From assembly GCA_036676195.1 (NCBI GenBank), contig JAKFDK010000076.1, forward strand, positions 1-28,606: a DNA stretch of 28,606 nt, written 5' to 3'. The notes under the pieces are model-generated. The model searched no databases, was not told where the DNA came from, and worked only from the letters and a program-made list of their open reading frames with translations. Positions 15,646-23,200 of this stretch are shown piece after piece. The position numbers were made by a program, and so were the translations under genes. Each line of letters opens with the position of its first letter. Position 1 is the stretch's first letter. Source of the DNA: JAKFDK01 sp036676195 (GTDB lineage Bacteria > Bacillota > Sulfobacillia > Symbiobacteriales > ZC4RG38).

Positions 15646-15675
15646 AGTATAGGGTCATGCCTGTAGCTCTGTGCA
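15646..15675 (-). promoter_or_regulatory. Candidate promoter of the acyl-CoA synthetase
   Basis: On the minus strand TGCACA (15670-15675), an 18-nt spacer, then TATACT (15646-15651), which would give a ~180-nt leader before TTG 15456. The -10 is good, the -35 matches 4 of 6. It lies back-to-back with the candidate promoter of the regulator gene. Confidence 0.4.
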
Positions 15676-15761
15676 GTAGCAAATTGCACTTTTACACAGT
15701 AGCATTAATCACATATAGAAGTAAAAAGGGTGCACTATGCAGTAAGTTGAATATTGATCAA
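15674..15761 (+). promoter_or_regulatory. Control region of the Crp/Fnr gene: promoter, direct repeats and dyad
   Basis: A sigma-A-like promoter TTTACA (15691-15696), 17-nt spacer, TATAGA (15714-15719) points to the regulator. CAGTAGCA occurs at 15674-15681 and 15697-15704, and CAGTAAG at 15740-15746. A dyad TTGA-N7-TCAA (15747-15761) resembles an FNR-type site but is one base longer than TTGAT-N4-ATCAA. It lies about 20-35 nt downstream of the predicted start of transcription, a position suited to autorepression. The TGCAC...TTTTAC and GTAAAAAGGGTGCA segments also form an imperfect larger inverted repeat around the promoter. The rest of the 364-bp intergenic region shows nothing further. Confidence 0.5.
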
Positions 15762-15820
15762 CACCACTGTTATCCAACAACCCTTCAACTTCTTGCAAAC
15801 GTCGGGAAAGGGGCTGCTCC

Positions 15821-16501
15821 ATGGACATGCCAACCAGGGCGCCGGCGGTTGACCCCACGCCACCCTGTGTGCCCTCGCTGGAGCAATTGCTGCTGAACGT
15901 GGGGACGACCTTTGTCTACCCCCGCCATGCCATTGTCTTTGTGCAGGGTGCGCCGGACGGGAAAATGTTCTACATCCGCAAGGGCCTGGTGAAATACTCA
16001 TTCTTCACCCCCACCGGCGCCGAAAAGATTGCCCACTTTATCGGGGCAGGCGAGATCTTCGGTGAGTCCGCCGTTTTGCTGGACCGGGCCTACGGCATCA
16101 CGGCCACCGCCCTGACCCCGGTGGATGCCATCGTTTTCACCAAGGAGCAAACCCTGGCCCTGCTGCGCACCGATGCCCGGTTCGCCGAACTCTTTACCAG
16201 GTCGCTGGCAGAAAAGCTGTGGCGGTTCGGGCAACAACTGGTCAGTGCCAGTTTTTACGACTCCTACGGGCGAGTCGTCCATACCCTGCTTTCCCTGGCC
16301 CCGGCCGGCACCAGTGTGAACCACTGTATCGTGGAAATCACCCACCAGGACCTCTCCAACTGCGTCGGTCTGAACCGCGTCACGGTGACCCGGGTGCTGC
16401 GCGGTCTGCAGGAACAGGGCCTGGTCAAGTGTTACCGGGCCCGAATCTATATTAAAGACCTGCAGGGGCTGCGGCGCTGTGCCCAGCAACGGATCCGTTA
16501 A
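15821..16501 (+). CDS. Crp/Fnr-family transcriptional regulator
   Basis: 226 aa. A cyclic-nucleotide-binding-type beta barrel covers about residues 22-120 (FVYPRHAIVFVQG, MFYIRKGLVKYSFF, GAGEIFGESAVLL). The dimer helix is next, then a winged helix at about 165-215 (VEITHQDLSNCVGLNRVTVT, RVLRGLQEQGLVK). The barrel lacks the RxS cAMP phosphate-binding pair and the N-terminal Cys cluster of FNR; only single Cys residues occur, so the effector is unknown (heme, a CoA ester or redox are all possible). GAAAGGGG precedes the ATG. It is divergent from the acyl-CoA synthetase and a natural candidate to control it. A strong terminator follows. Confidence 0.93.
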   Translation: MDMPTRAPAVDPTPPCVPSLEQLLLNVGTTFVYPRHAIVFVQGAPDGKMFYIRKGLVKYSFFTPTGAEKIAHFIGAGEIFGESAVLLDRAYGITATALTPVDAIVFTKEQTLALLRTDARFAELFTRSLAEKLWRFGQQLVSASFYDSYGRVVHTLLSLAPAGTSVNHCIVEITHQDLSNCVGLNRVTVTRVLRGLQEQGLVKCYRARIYIKDLQGLRRCAQQRIR

Positions 16502-16519
16502 AAAGGTTGGATCTACCGC

Positions 16520-16548
16520 ACCGGCGGCCGCCAGGCCGCCGGTTTTTT
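16520..16548 (+). terminator. Rho-independent terminator of the Crp/Fnr gene
   Basis: Perfect 10-bp stem ACCGGCGGCC/GGCCGCCGGT with GCCA loop, followed by a run of Ts. It lies 18 nt after the stop codon. Confidence 0.95.
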
Positions 16549-16575
16549 CTGCCCAGGTCCGCCCGCTTGGTCCAT

Positions 16576-16610
16576 TACAGAGATCTGTAGCAACAACTAC
16601 TATACAGATC
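16576..16610 (+). promoter_or_regulatory. Candidate operator upstream of the M24 gene
   Basis: TACAGA-GA-TCTGTA (16576-16589) is a perfect dyad. A third half-site, TACAGATC (16603-16610), pairs with GATCTGTA (16582-16589), an 8-bp inverted repeat with 13-nt spacer. A TATACT hexamer (16647-16652) downstream may be a -10, but no proper -35 is visible. It controls, if anything, the 16724-19885 gene set. Confidence 0.4.
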
Positions 16611-16723
16611 AATTTGAAGCTACACACAAATGTGGGGTTCTCACCTTATACTCCGAGATAAGTACCCGTTCCCCCCTTCGCTGACCATAACCATCCACCC
16701 AGAAATCAAAAGGAGCTGATCCC

Positions 16724-17989
16724 ATGGATTTCCCACTGCTGACTTTAAAGGAGCGCGACCGGCGCTGGGCCCTGGTGCGCAGCAAGATGGCCGAGATGGG
16801 CCTTGACGTGCTGGTAGTCGCCGGCGACCAGGGCAACTGGTTCGGCAACATGGCCAACGTACGTTACCTGACCGGGATTGGCGACCAGAGCTGGGCCGTG
16901 TTCCCCCTCAAGGGCGATCCGGTACTGCTCACGTGGTGGTCCACCCCCAACGCAAGCCGCACGTCCGACGAAATCAGCCCGATCACGGCAGCCATCCGGG
17001 CCAAGCAGGGCAAGGATGTCCGCACCCGCAACCCCTGGGCTCTGGAGAAGGCATGGGTGCGGGAAGTCCGCCAGGGCTGGCCCTCGTTTGGCGATGCCAT
17101 CGTGCGGCTCATCAGCGACCTGGGGCTTCAGCGCTCCACCATCGGCCTGGTCGGCACCTCTTCGCACATCCAGCAGGACGGGCTGTTCCCCATGCGCACC
17201 TACCTGAAAATGCAGCGGGAACTCCCTGGCGCCACCATTTTGGACGATGTCACCTGGATTGTGGAGCGGGCCCGGCTGTGCAAGAGCGCCGAAGAGATCG
17301 CCTGCATCGAAAAGGCGTCCGACATTGCCGACCGGGCCATTGAGTGCCTGGTGGAATACTCCCGGCCCGGTATGGATGAAGCCGCTCTGTATGCCAAGAT
17401 GGCGGAAACACTGCTCCGGGAAGGCTCCGAGCGGTCGTGGATGTGCTTCTGGACCTCCGGTCAGGCGCCGGCCCACGTGCAGTTGTTCACCCCCACCCCT
17501 CGGGTCATGCAGCAGGGCGATTTCGTCATCACGGAAATCACCCCCCGCTACGGCGGTTATCTGGCGCATCCCCACCAGCCGATCAGCCTGGGTGAGCCGA
17601 TCCCGGAAATCCGCAAAATGTACGATCTGCTGCGGGAGACCCGCGACGCCGCCCTGGCCCAACTGAGGCCCGGGGTAACGGTGGCGGAGCAGGAAGAGGC
17701 GCTCATGGGCCCGATCCGGCGGGCCGGATATAGCTACCTGCACCTGCCCATCCATGGCATGGGCATGAGCCTGGGCGAATGGCCGAACACCAACTTCTGG
17801 GGCAATGCCAACCCCTGGATGCCCTCCCCGGACGAACTGACCTTTGAGGAAGGCATGCTGCTGGCCTACGAGCCCATGATCTCCACGCCGGATCGCAAGT
17901 TCGGCCTGCCGCTGGGAGATACCGTTCTCATCACACGCGATGGTGCACGCCGGTTAAGCCGCTACTGCAACGACCTGATCGTGGTCTGA
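16724..17989 (+). CDS. M24-family (creatinase/prolidase fold) protein with altered metal site
   Basis: 421 aa: creatinase N-terminal domain at about 10-170, pita-bread domain at about 185-415. The conserved His is present (HGMGMSLGE, His344) and so is one Glu (AYEPMI, Glu383). However, the other metal ligands of M24 aminopeptidases are changed: the first Asp is Glu271 (VITEITPRY), the second Asp is His282 (GYLAHPHQP), and the last Glu is Gly398 (PLGDTVLIT). Metal-free members such as creatinase hydrolyse C-N bonds with the conserved His, so an amidinohydrolase-like activity is as likely as peptidase. AAAAGGAG precedes the ATG. It starts the set with the ABC binding protein and amidohydrolase. 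Confidence 0.88.
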   Translation: MDFPLLTLKERDRRWALVRSKMAEMGLDVLVVAGDQGNWFGNMANVRYLTGIGDQSWAVFPLKGDPVLLTWWSTPNASRTSDEISPITAAIRAKQGKDVRTRNPWALEKAWVREVRQGWPSFGDAIVRLISDLGLQRSTIGLVGTSSHIQQDGLFPMRTYLKMQRELPGATILDDVTWIVERARLCKSAEEIACIEKASDIADRAIECLVEYSRPGMDEAALYAKMAETLLREGSERSWMCFWTSGQAPAHVQLFTPTPRVMQQGDFVITEITPRYGGYLAHPHQPISLGEPIPEIRKMYDLLRETRDAALAQLRPGVTVAEQEEALMGPIRRAGYSYLHLPIHGMGMSLGEWPNTNFWGNANPWMPSPDELTFEEGMLLAYEPMISTPDRKFGLPLGDTVLITRDGARRLSRYCNDLIVV

Positions 17990-18023
17990 CCGCCGTGCAC
18001 CGTTGACAAAAGGAGGGGTCTGG

Positions 18024-19271
18024 ATGAAGCGTCGGGTATATGCCCTGGTAACAGCACTGGCTTTTGCAGCCGTCTCTCTGGCCGGATGTGCGCAGTCTCA
18101 ACCAAAAGAGAAAGAGGCTGCGCCCGCACCGTCCCCACGGCCGGAAACGGCTGCCCCTGCCCCCACCCCTGCACAGGGAGACTTCAAACTGGGTGTGGTC
18201 ATGCCATTTTCCGGCGTCTTCGCCGGCCCCGGGGAAGACATGTGGAACGGATTCACGCTCTACATGGATGAGGTCGCCTACACCGCCGGGGGACGGAAGA
18301 TTGTGGTGACCAAAGAAGACGAAGAGGCCACACCCGAGGTGGCCATGCGCAAGGTGCGCAAGCTGATTGACTCCGACAAGGTGGAGATGGTGACCGGCCT
18401 GTTCAGTTCTGCCTCCGCCCTGGCAGCCCGCGAGGTCGTAAACGAGGCCAAGATTCCCACCGTGATTTCCAACGCCGCCGCCGACGCCCTGAGCGCTGAG
18501 CTGAAAAGCCCCTACATCGTGCGCACCTCGTTCACCAACTGGCAGATCGCCGCCGTGCAGGGGCCGTGGGCAGCCCAGAACCTGGCGAAACGGGCGGTGA
18601 TCATCGTCCCCGACTACCAGGCCGGCAAGGACAGCGCCAAGGCATTCCGCACCGCCTATGAAAAGGCCGGCGGCCAGGTGGTCGGCGAGGTCATGTCGCC
18701 CCTGAACACGGCTGACTACGGCCCGTACCTGACCCAGATTCAGCGCCTGAACCCGGAAGTGGTCTACGCCTTCTTTGCCGGCGCCGACTCGCCCCGGTTC
18801 ATCAAGCAGTACAACGAGTTCGGCCTGAGCACCAAGATCAAGCTGATTGCCAACGGCTCGGTCCTGGAGGAAGATGTGCTCGATGTGGTCGGTCCGGCGG
18901 CCGAGGGCCTGTATTCCGCCTGGAGCTGGGCCTATTCGCTGGACACCCCGGCCAGCAAGGCCTTTGTCAGCAAGTACGAAGGCAAGTTCAAGAAGAAGCC
19001 GAGCCTGTTCTCGGTGCATGGCTACGAGGCGGCCCAGTATATTGTGGAACTGCTGAACCTGGTGAAGGGCAACACCGCCGACAAGGCCGGCCTGCTGGCC
19101 AAGATGAAGGACGTGACCTTCACCGGACCCCGGGGACCGTTCAAGCTCGACCCGGACACCCAGTCGGCCGTGCTGACCATGTACATCCGGCGGGTGGACA
19201 AGTCCGGCAATGCCGTTCAAAACGTGGTGATTGACAAGATCCCCAACTGGATACACGCCCCGCAGAAGTAG
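18024..19271 (+). CDS. ABC transporter substrate-binding lipoprotein (branched-chain amino acid type)
   Basis: 415 aa with a lipoprotein signal (ALVTALAFAAVSLAGC, lipid-anchored Cys22), a Pro/Glu/Ala linker to about residue 55, then a Peripla_BP_6/LivJ-type two-lobe binding domain (FKLGVVMPFSGVFAGPGEDM, KVEMVTGLFSSASALAAREV). The start is ATG 18024 rather than the upstream in-frame codon, because AGGAGG is 9 nt before it. LivHMGF-type permease and ATPase genes are not in the window, so it must use components encoded elsewhere or be an orphan sensor. It lies 34 nt after the M24 gene and 11 nt before the amidohydrolase gene, an operon arrangement. Ligand unknown; amino acids, ureas and amides are known in the family. 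Confidence 0.93.
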   Translation: MKRRVYALVTALAFAAVSLAGCAQSQPKEKEAAPAPSPRPETAAPAPTPAQGDFKLGVVMPFSGVFAGPGEDMWNGFTLYMDEVAYTAGGRKIVVTKEDEEATPEVAMRKVRKLIDSDKVEMVTGLFSSASALAAREVVNEAKIPTVISNAAADALSAELKSPYIVRTSFTNWQIAAVQGPWAAQNLAKRAVIIVPDYQAGKDSAKAFRTAYEKAGGQVVGEVMSPLNTADYGPYLTQIQRLNPEVVYAFFAGADSPRFIKQYNEFGLSTKIKLIANGSVLEEDVLDVVGPAAEGLYSAWSWAYSLDTPASKAFVSKYEGKFKKKPSLFSVHGYEAAQYIVELLNLVKGNTADKAGLLAKMKDVTFTGPRGPFKLDPDTQSAVLTMYIRRVDKSGNAVQNVVIDKIPNWIHAPQK

Positions 19272-19282
19272 CAGGAGCAGCC

Positions 19283-19885
19283 ATGTACAGCCTAGACCCA
19301 GGCCAGACGGCCCTGCTGGTGATTGACTGCCAGAACGACTTTTGCCACCCCAATGGCTATTTCGGTCGCTCCGGCATCCCCCTGGACCAGATCCAGGCGG
19401 CCGTACCCCGCCTGCAGGCGGCGATCCCGCTGATGCGCGCTGCCGGTGCTGCCGTGATCTTCGTGCGCACCACCCATGACGGGTGGACCGATTCCGCCGC
19501 CTTCAGTACCCGCCAGGTCCGGGGGCAGGGCACCATTTGCCTTACCGGCAGCCCCGGTGCCAACTTCTATGCGCTGGAAGTCACCCCGGCCGACCTGGTG
19601 GTAACCAAGCACCGGTACAGTGCCTTTGTTGGTACCAACCTCGACCTGGTTCTGCGCAGCCGCGGCATCCGCAACCTGCTCTGCACCGGCTTCACCACCA
19701 ACGTGTGTGTGGAATCGACCCTGCGGGACGGATTCATGCTCGATTATCACACTGTGCTGATCGAAGACTGCTGTGCCGCCCCCACGCCGGCCGAGCACCA
19801 GGCCGCCATCGACAATGTGCGCCGCTACTTCGGCCAGGTGGCCACGGCGGCGGCCACACTGGCGGCTCTGCAGGCCGCAGGCTGA
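19283..19885 (+). CDS. Isochorismatase-family cysteine hydrolase
   Basis: 200 aa, complete family length. The catalytic triad is visible: Asp15 (LLVIDCQND), Lys109 (VVTKHRYSAF) and Cys142 (TGFTTNVCVEST, with the usual cis-peptide before it). Family members hydrolyse isochorismate, nicotinamide, N-carbamoylsarcosine or ureidoacrylate. Next to a creatinase-fold protein, an N-carbamoylsarcosine- or ureido-acid amidohydrolase role is attractive but unproven. GCAGGAGCAGCC precedes the ATG. Repeat copy E starts 4 nt after the stop, and its first hairpin would terminate the operon. Confidence 0.93.
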   Translation: MYSLDPGQTALLVIDCQNDFCHPNGYFGRSGIPLDQIQAAVPRLQAAIPLMRAAGAAVIFVRTTHDGWTDSAAFSTRQVRGQGTICLTGSPGANFYALEVTPADLVVTKHRYSAFVGTNLDLVLRSRGIRNLLCTGFTTNVCVESTLRDGFMLDYHTVLIEDCCAAPTPAEHQAAIDNVRRYFGQVATAAATLAALQAAG

Positions 19886-19889
19886 CGGA

Positions 19890-20225
19890 GAAAAACCGAA
19901 CGGCCCGCCACCCTTCGACAGGGTTGGCGGGCCGTTTGTGCTATGCTACCAGTGGTGGAGCTGTTTGCGGGCCAGTGGAAAGGAGGCTGCCAAACGATGA
20001 AGATCACGGTCGAGCTGGACCTCAACTCCGATTGGGCTTTCTGGCTCATCGTGCTTCTGATTCGCCTGGCGCTTCCGCTATAGCATAGCGGGGGCGTTCG
20101 ACCAGTCGGTCGGGCGCCGCCGTCGCATGTGAAATTCAACGGCGGCTGCAGGCTCCCGGGCGCCCGTATACAGCGGGCGCCCGTCCGTTTCCATTGTATC
20201 CGCCCGGCCACCCTGGTATACATCC
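19890..20225 (+). repeat. Dispersed repeat copy E (best reference copy)
   Basis: Order of parts: A-tract; a hairpin CGGCCCGCCA (19901-19910)/TGGCGGGCCG (19925-19934) with AA/TT extension and a loop centred on TTCGAC; a spacer; AAAGGAGG (19979-19986); the ORF 19997-20083; the palindrome CCGCTAT-AGC-ATAGCGG around the stop; the stem CGACC-AGTC-GGTCG flanked by G-rich and C-rich arms; a constant GGCGGCTGCAGGCTCCCG stretch; a perfect hairpin CGGGCGCCCG/CGGGCGCCCG; TTTCCATTG; and the constant end GGTATACATCC. No terminal inverted repeats or target duplication are evident. It sits between the convergent ends of the amidohydrolase and helicase genes. Confidence 0.93.
19997..20083 (+). CDS. Small hydrophobic peptide, copy E (28 aa)
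   Basis: Starts MKITVELD, variable LNSDWAFW, ends LIVLLIRLALPL; TAG stop. It has two more codons than copies B-D and one more than A, all in the segment between the acidic residue and the helix. Thus indels are multiples of three and the constant ends stay in frame. One membrane helix with a single Arg near its C-terminal end is predicted by eye. No known family. AAAGGAGG lies 10 nt upstream. Confidence 0.65.
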   Translation: MKITVELDLNSDWAFWLIVLLIRLALPL

Positions 20226-20231
20226 CTGCCC

Positions 20232-23200
20232 CTACGGGGCAGACGGATGGCGCACCAGGCGCACGTTCCCTTCCACCGCCTCCATGCGCCCGGCCTGCAC
20301 CAGGTACGCCAGCGCCTCCGCCAGCGCCACCCGGATCTGGGCACCGGTGCGGTTGAACCCCAGCACCCTGGCCGCCTCCACCATCAGGTCCTCCTCGGGC
20401 ATGCCAACCGCCTGCGCAAGCACCAGGGCCAGCGCCCCGGCCCGCTCCTCCACACAGATCTGCGCCATGGTGCGTGGCTTCTCGCCGTGGCCGGGCGTGC
20501 GGACCGATGGTTCGGTCATCTGCACCGGCCAGAAGAAATCGCCCCGCTGCACGAAGCGATCACAGGCTTCATGCCGGACTGCCAGCTCCACTTCCCGCCT
20601 GACCTGGCTGCTGGCCCGCTCCCGCCCCCACAGCGGTGCCACCCGCCGGGCCAGCAGATCCTGGTGAATCGGCCCCTCCACGGCAATCACGTGGGCAACC
20701 ACCGCACCGGCAAACTCGGCATCGCTCTGGCCAGGGGTCCGGCTGATATCAGACAGCAAAGCCTCCCGGTAGCTCACCACCCCGGCCAGGGCCGCCGCCT
20801 GCTGCAACTCCGCCGCCGGCGGCACCTCCATCTCCAGCGGCTCCGGGGCCGGTTCGCCTCCGGCCAGCGCGATCACCGGCGTCTGCGTATCCGGTGCTGC
20901 CTCCCAGGCTCCGGGTGACTGCCGCGCCTGCGCAATGGCCGCCTCCAGGCGGGCCACCTCCGCCCGCGGGTCCTTGATCCAGTCGGTCGACCAGATGCGG
21001 TGAATTCGCCAGCCCAGCCCCACCAGCACATCCTCCCGCAGCCGGTCACGGTCCCGTGCCGTCTTGGCCGAATGGTAGGCCCGCCCGTCACACTCAATCC
21101 CCAGCAGGTAGTGGCCGCTATAGTCCGGGTGCCGTACGGCCAGATCGATCCGGTAACCCGAGCAGCCGACCTGCGTATCCACATGATGGCCAAGGCGGCG
21201 GAGTTCAAGGTAGACCGCCTCCTCGAACGGCGAATCGAAGCAGGGCGTTCCCCCCACCCGCAGCTCCCGCTGCAGTGCCACCGGCCCGTGCAGGGCAAAC
21301 TCCATGTACTGCCGCAGCAGCCGGACGCCGTCAGCGCCGGTCCGCTCCGGGTCGATATCGGTAGGCGCCATGGAACTGACCAGCTTCACGTTGTACTTGG
21401 CCCGGGTAATCGCCACATTCAACCGGCGGTGGCCGCCCTGGCGGCTGAGCGGGCCGAAGTTCATGTGCACCACGCCGGTCTGGTCCCGGGCATAGCCAAT
21501 GCTGAAGATAATGGTATCGCGCTCGTCACCCTGCACATTCTCCAGATTCTTGACAAAGAACGGCTCATCACATTTCTCATCAAAGAAGGGCTCCAGCTCC
21601 GCATGCTGCCGGCGCAGGCTGCGAATGGCGGCATCCACCGCCGACTGCTGGGCCTCACTGAAGGTAACCACCCCCAGCGACCGGCCGGGAAACCGCCGGA
21701 AGTGATCCAGGACCAGTTCCGCCACCCGCAGGGCCTCCACCTGGTTGCAACGGGTGCCGCTCCGGTCGTACACACCACCCGGCACGTGCACAAACTCCAC
21801 CCCCTGGTCCGGCACCCGCTCCGCCGGGCTGGGAAAGGTGACCAGGTTGCCCAGGTAAATCTTCGTATTCGAAAACGCGATCAGGTGCTCGTGGCGGCTG
21901 CGATAATGCCATTGCAGGGACTTGCGGTGCAGGACACTGCTGCACTCGTCCAGCACCGACTCATATGCCCCGGTATCGTCCTCCTCGTCATCGAACGCCC
22001 CGTCACCGACGCTGACACCGAAAAAGTTGGTAGGCGGCAACTGCTCCCGGTCACCGACCACGATCACCTGCCGGCTCCGGTAAATGGCGCCGATGGCGTC
22101 CTCGGAACAGATCTGCGATGCCTCGTCGAACACCACCAGGTCAAACTGATAGTGGCCCGGGTCCAGGAACTGGCTCACAGAGAGCGGGCTCATCAGCAGG
22201 CACGGTTTCAGGGTCAGGAGCAGGTTCGGTATCGCCTGAAAGAGTCGGCGCAGCGGCATCTGCCGGCGCCGTTTTTCCGCTTCACGGGTCAGAATGGCCA
22301 CCTCGGAGCCGCGGGCCGTCATGGCGTGTGGGTTGGGGCGCGCCTCCGACAGTCTGGCCCGCAGCCGGGCCTGGGCCAGCCGGAACTGCTGCCGGTCAAG
22401 CTGGCGGAACGCGCCGATGCGCTCTGCATGGCGGTCGCCCCGGAAGTGCTGCAGTTCCGGCACCTGCGCGTAAGTCTCGTCCAGCCACAGGCGGTAGAAA
22501 CGCTTATGGAAAGCCGGCAGGATCTGCGCAGGCGGAATCCGCTGCTCCAACACGGCATCGACAAACGGCCCCAGCCCGGCTTCGGCGCAGCGGGCCCGGC
22601 TGTTGCGAAAGTCGACCCAGTCCCGCAGGGCCGCCATGCTCTCCAGCCGGACGGTCAGCCAGGCCGTCAACTCGGCCAGGGGCAGCCGGTTCAGGTGCAG
22701 GGAATGCGGCTCGAACAGGCCGGCCATAAACTGAACGTGGCGCCCCGCCTCGGCCAGGAGTTGTCCCCCCTGCACCGCCGCCGTGCCGGCCCGGGCAATG
22801 GCGTCTGCATCGGCACAAACCGCCCGTACGAACGGCTCAGGCGGCAGGCCGGGCGCAAAGTGCCGCCGCACCTGCTCCGTCCAGTCCAGGGCGTTCAACA
22901 CCGCGTCCCAGCGGGTCTCGATTCCCTGGAAAAAATGCCCGAAGGTCGCCTGAAGCTGCCGGGCTTCGGCGTTCACCTCTGCCTCCACCGCCTGAACGGC
23001 CGCCAGCACCTGCAGGTCATGCACCGTTTCAGCCACCGTTGGGGCCGGGGAACCTCCGGTACGGTGCGCCTTCACCTTGTCGTACACACGGTGGCAGCCG
23101 GTCAGGCCCTCCAGCGTCTGCACCGCCCAGGCGCGCCACGTGTCTATGGCCATCTCGTGGGCCGGCAGGCTGCCGGCGCCGAACTGCAGGCGCCGGGGCA

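Noticed and set aside
17931..19256. 441-codon minus-strand frame opposite the ABC binding protein
   Set aside because: No recognisable domain, His/Gly/Arg-rich composition; the plus frame has a lipoprotein signal and binding domain.
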